This document shows positions 62,143-64,000 of a DNA stretch of 64,000 bases, piece by piece. The notes under the pieces were generated by a model. It was not told the DNA's origin. It searched no databases and was given only the letters and a program-made list of their open reading frames with translations. The first letter of the stretch is position 1, and every line of letters starts with the position of its first letter. The stretch comes from Ruminiclostridium josui JCM 17888 (GTDB lineage Bacteria > Bacillota > Clostridia > Acetivibrionales > DSM-1351), in NCBI RefSeq assembly GCF_000526495.1, contig NZ_JAGE01000001.1, positions 1,362,001-1,426,000 on the forward strand, in the 5' to 3' direction. Position numbers and translations under genes: made by a program.

Positions 62143-62421
62143 TTACTTATTGGTGTCTATATAAATTTTCTCACCATCTTTAACATATCCAAGCTTATCT
62201 CTTGCAATCTTTTCAGCAAATTCCTCTGTATTTATCAGAGACTTTTGTTTCTCCAACTGCTGTTTTTTTACTTCCTCAGAATGAATATTTGCTTTCAAAG
62301 CAGATAACTTTGAATTACCTGCCTCCAGCAACGACTGTTGATGGTAAACGGTATATACAAAGTAGCAAAATGCAGCAATTAAAATAAACGTCCATACAGT
62401 GAATTTCTTTCGTTTTTTCAT
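62143..62421 (-). CDS. divIC: Septum formation initiator (DivIC/FtsB family)
   Basis: 92 residues: a basic N-terminus (KKRKKFTVW), one membrane helix (TFILIAAFCYFVYTVY), a coiled coil (LEAGNSKLSALKANIHSEEV) and the family C-terminal ARDKLGYVKDGEKIYI. It links FtsL and DivIB in the division complex at the membrane. Confidence 0.9.
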   Translation of the reverse strand: MKKRKKFTVWTFILIAAFCYFVYTVYHQQSLLEAGNSKLSALKANIHSEEVKKQQLEKQKSLINTEEFAEKIARDKLGYVKDGEKIYIDTNK

Positions 62422-62496
62422 TGTTTTTCCTCGTAAGATATTATCTTTGATATGTTATTTCTTATATTCTATATGTCGGCTAAAACTCCTTCTACA

Positions 62497-63036
62497 TTAA
62501 GTCTTTTTTCGAACTTTTCTTATAAATCTATCCCAAAGCTTTGCCTTTTTAATTCTGGTCTGCGCTGCCCCTTTTGCCTTATGCACCGCTTTTCCAAATA
62601 CCCGGAATAACAATCTGCCCAATTTCCCAAAACATCTCCCCATAAACCTTAAGGGTACTGATATAATTTTATAAATTAATTTGAAAGGATAAGTTACCAC
62701 CCTCCAAATAAATAATACTATTCTTTTGATAAAATTAATAACCATCATTGAAGAAGCAATTACAAATTTGCTAAAAAGAGATAAATATAAAATAACTCCA
62801 AGGATATTTCCTATAAAAATAAAACCTCTCATCTGTCCATCATTACTGTTATATACAGTTAAAAACACAATAATTGCAGACAGCAGCCAGAAAATTATAT
62901 CTTCCACGCTGAGAATTATTACATTTGTCTTAATTGCTCTTCTTTTTATTCTTAAAATATCATATAAAAAAGCTAAAACTCCACCCGCCAAAACAGCATA
63001 AAAAAATATGTATACCTGTTCAACAATTAAATTCAT
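62497..63036 (-). CDS. yabQ: Spore cortex protein YabQ
   Basis: 179 residues. About four membrane helices in the first half (VEQVYIFFYAVLAGGVLAFLY in parts, DIIFWLLSAIIVFLTVY, GFIFIGNILGVILYLSLF), the YabQ motif FLYDILRIKRRAI, and a basic C-terminal tail (KAKGAAQTRIKKAKLWDRF). YabQ is needed for cortex formation. It directly follows yabP by 23 bp, as in most spore formers. Confidence 0.92.
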   Translation of the reverse strand: MNLIVEQVYIFFYAVLAGGVLAFLYDILRIKRRAIKTNVIILSVEDIIFWLLSAIIVFLTVYNSNDGQMRGFIFIGNILGVILYLSLFSKFVIASSMMVINFIKRIVLFIWRVVTYPFKLIYKIISVPLRFMGRCFGKLGRLLFRVFGKAVHKAKGAAQTRIKKAKLWDRFIRKVRKKT

Positions 63037-63059
63037 TAGCTACCACAAGCCCTTATATT

Positions 63060-63344
63060 TTATTTAAACATTTTACCGAAAAAAGACTTAGACTTGCCGG
63101 TTTCTCCATCACTGTATTCAAGTGAGAAAATATCTCCATCCACAACAAGCTCATTAGAATCAAGGTTCAGTTTGCTAATGTGCAGTTCTGCTCCCCTAAT
63201 AATAAGAACACCTAATTCAGTTACTGCTATAATACTTTCTTCATTAAAACTCTCTACGTCAATTACCCCTGTTACACGTAACTTCTCCCTGTTATCAAGG
63301 GTAATGGTTTGATTCATAGGTTTTACAGTCTTTTTATCTTCCAT
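63060..63344 (-). CDS. yabP: Sporulation protein YabP
   Basis: 94 residues with MNQTITLDNREKLRVTGVID, then FNEESIIAVTELGVLIIRG and DGDIFSLEYSD, the YabP/YqfC family pattern. Required for spore coat or cortex assembly in B. subtilis under sigma E. First gene of the yabPQ pair. Confidence 0.93.
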   Translation of the reverse strand: MEDKKTVKPMNQTITLDNREKLRVTGVIDVESFNEESIIAVTELGVLIIRGAELHISKLNLDSNELVVDGDIFSLEYSDGETGKSKSFFGKMFK

Positions 63345-63420
63345 AAATCCAGCCTCCCTATTGTATCCATCATAAATCCCATTAATTATATATGCCTGTA
63401 CAATATGAAAAAGAACATTA

Positions 63421-63466
63421 AAAAAGGATTTAATCTACCTCTTACGGTTGATTAAACCCTTTATTT
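63421..63466 (-). terminator. Terminator after rqcP
   Basis: Minus-strand stem AAAGGGTTTAATC/GATTAAATCCTTT followed by TTTAATG. Confidence 0.7.
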
Positions 63467-63474
63467 ATTAATGC

Positions 63475-63714
63475 TTATATTAGCATGTACATTTCTTTTG
63501 CATCATCTTTTGCAACATGCTCTGTTATACGTGTTATTTCAATTTTAGTTGTGTTGTTTCCAAATTGAATTTCAACTATGTCTCCAACTTTTACTTCTGA
63601 GCCGGGTTTGGCTACTCTATCATTTATTTTAACTCTTCCTTGCTCACAAACCTCATTGGCTACTGTCCGTCGTTTGATTAGTCTGCTAACTTTTAAGTAC
63701 TTGTCTATTCTCAT
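63475..63714 (-). CDS. rqcP: S4-domain ribosome quality-control protein RqcP
   Basis: 79 residues from MRIDKYLKVSRLIKRRTVAN (GGAGG 5 nt before the ATG). A single S4 RNA-binding domain: EQGRVKINDRVAKPGSEVK, then VGDIVEIQFGN. RqcP assists RqcH in adding alanine tails to stalled nascent chains on 50S subunits. Downstream of hup, in its usual place. Confidence 0.92.
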   Translation of the reverse strand: MRIDKYLKVSRLIKRRTVANEVCEQGRVKINDRVAKPGSEVKVGDIVEIQFGNNTTKIEITRITEHVAKDDAKEMYMLI

Positions 63715-63792
63715 TTTAACCTCCACATTCTGATATGTATCATATTAGCTGATACACCAAAACCAATTGTCCCGTAATTAATTAAAAGGATT

Positions 63793-63840
63793 ACAAGTTC
63801 AACCAGGGAAGCGTAACTTTTTGCTCCCCTTGCTGAAACT
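63793..63840 (-). other. Long hairpin between hup and rqcP
   Basis: Minus-strand arms CAAGTTTCA/TGAACTTG with inner CAAGGG-AGC/GCT-CCCTGG segments form an interrupted stem just after the hup stop. No clear T-run follows, so it may be a partial terminator or mRNA stabiliser. Confidence 0.45.
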
Positions 63841-63849
63841 TGCCAGGTA

Positions 63850-64000
63850 CTATTTGTTAATCATTTCCTTTAAGTCTTTTCCGGCCTTAAATACAGGAGC
63901 TTTACTCTCCGGAATACTAATTTCCTCCATTGTTTGTGGGTTTCTGCCTTTTCTGGCTGCTCTCTGTTTTACTTCAAATGATCCAAAGCCAATAAGCTGA
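63850..64000 (-). CDS. hup: DNA-binding protein HU (5' end outside window)
   Basis: The last 49 residues are present: [20 protein letters not shown], then [20 protein letters not shown] and the end DLKEMINK. The RxxRxGRNPQT arm that grips the DNA minor groove is clear. HU is the major nucleoid protein. The N-terminal half lies beyond base 64000. Confidence 0.94.
   Translation of the reverse strand, partial: QLIGFGSFEVKQRAARKGRNPQTMEEISIPESKAPVFKAGKDLKEMINK

Overview
The window reads as a low-GC, anaerobic, spore-forming Firmicute of the clostridial class, most like a mesophilic Ruminiclostridium/Clostridium. Evidence: sporulation genes (spoIIE, yabP, yabQ), strong GGAGG ribosome sites, a Spo0A-type promoter, an HdrABC/Flx electron-bifurcation operon, a Rex operator and a clostridial type I-B CRISPR-Cas system. 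The species call is inference; no database was searched.

Layout. 0-9 kb: a PadR/VanZ-like pair, a broken tyrosine recombinase beside tRNA-Arg, a C-terminal fragment of the flippase gene amj, small membrane proteins, spoIIE, nicotinate phosphoribosyltransferase and a YitT protein. 9-22 kb: a tRNA-Met/Glu/Val cluster, an FG-GAP protein, an HtrA protease, small housekeeping genes (msrA, DUF503, LUD, UPF0178), a LacI regulator, a papain-like BtrH-type protein, and a metal-handling cluster (TIGR03943 protein, a CobW-permease fusion, a CobW GTPase, a divergent Fur/Zur regulator). 22.1-33.0 kb: one very large CRISPR array, 104 complete repeats plus one truncated, split by an IS3-type element that is itself split by an IS66 element with perfect 24-bp ends and an 8-bp duplication. 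33.1-41.3 kb: a complete type I-B operon, cas6-cas8-cas7-cas5-cas3-cas4-cas1-cas2, on the minus strand; the array leader follows cas2.

41.7-52.4 kb: a PQ-loop protein, two-subunit fumarase, a soluble fumarate reductase-like flavoprotein with its Fe-S subunit, and a full FlxABCD-HdrABC set, under a promoter region with a perfect Rex site. Together these suggest NADH-linked, possibly bifurcating, fumarate reduction. 53-61 kb: tRNA-fMet, a frameshifted cyclophilin lipoprotein, a second BtrH-like protein, an SOS-box small gene, and a decayed PBSX-like prophage (lysis cassette, tail sheath, truncated tail tube, frameshifted fibre, phage regulators). 61.4-64 kb: tRNA-Leu and the conserved yabR-divIC-yabQ-yabP-rqcP-hup cluster.

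The most interesting candidate is upstream of cas6. A degenerate CRISPR repeat in the cas leader is followed by a spacer-like segment whose first 11 nt exactly match a CCA-flanked site overlapping the -10 of the same cas promoter. This is the architecture of a crRNA-like autorepressor (CreR/CreA type). A competing reading is a plain 12-bp leader hairpin. A second strong signal is a spacer matching 25 of 26 bases of the resident prophage endolysin gene, with mismatches concentrated in the seed.
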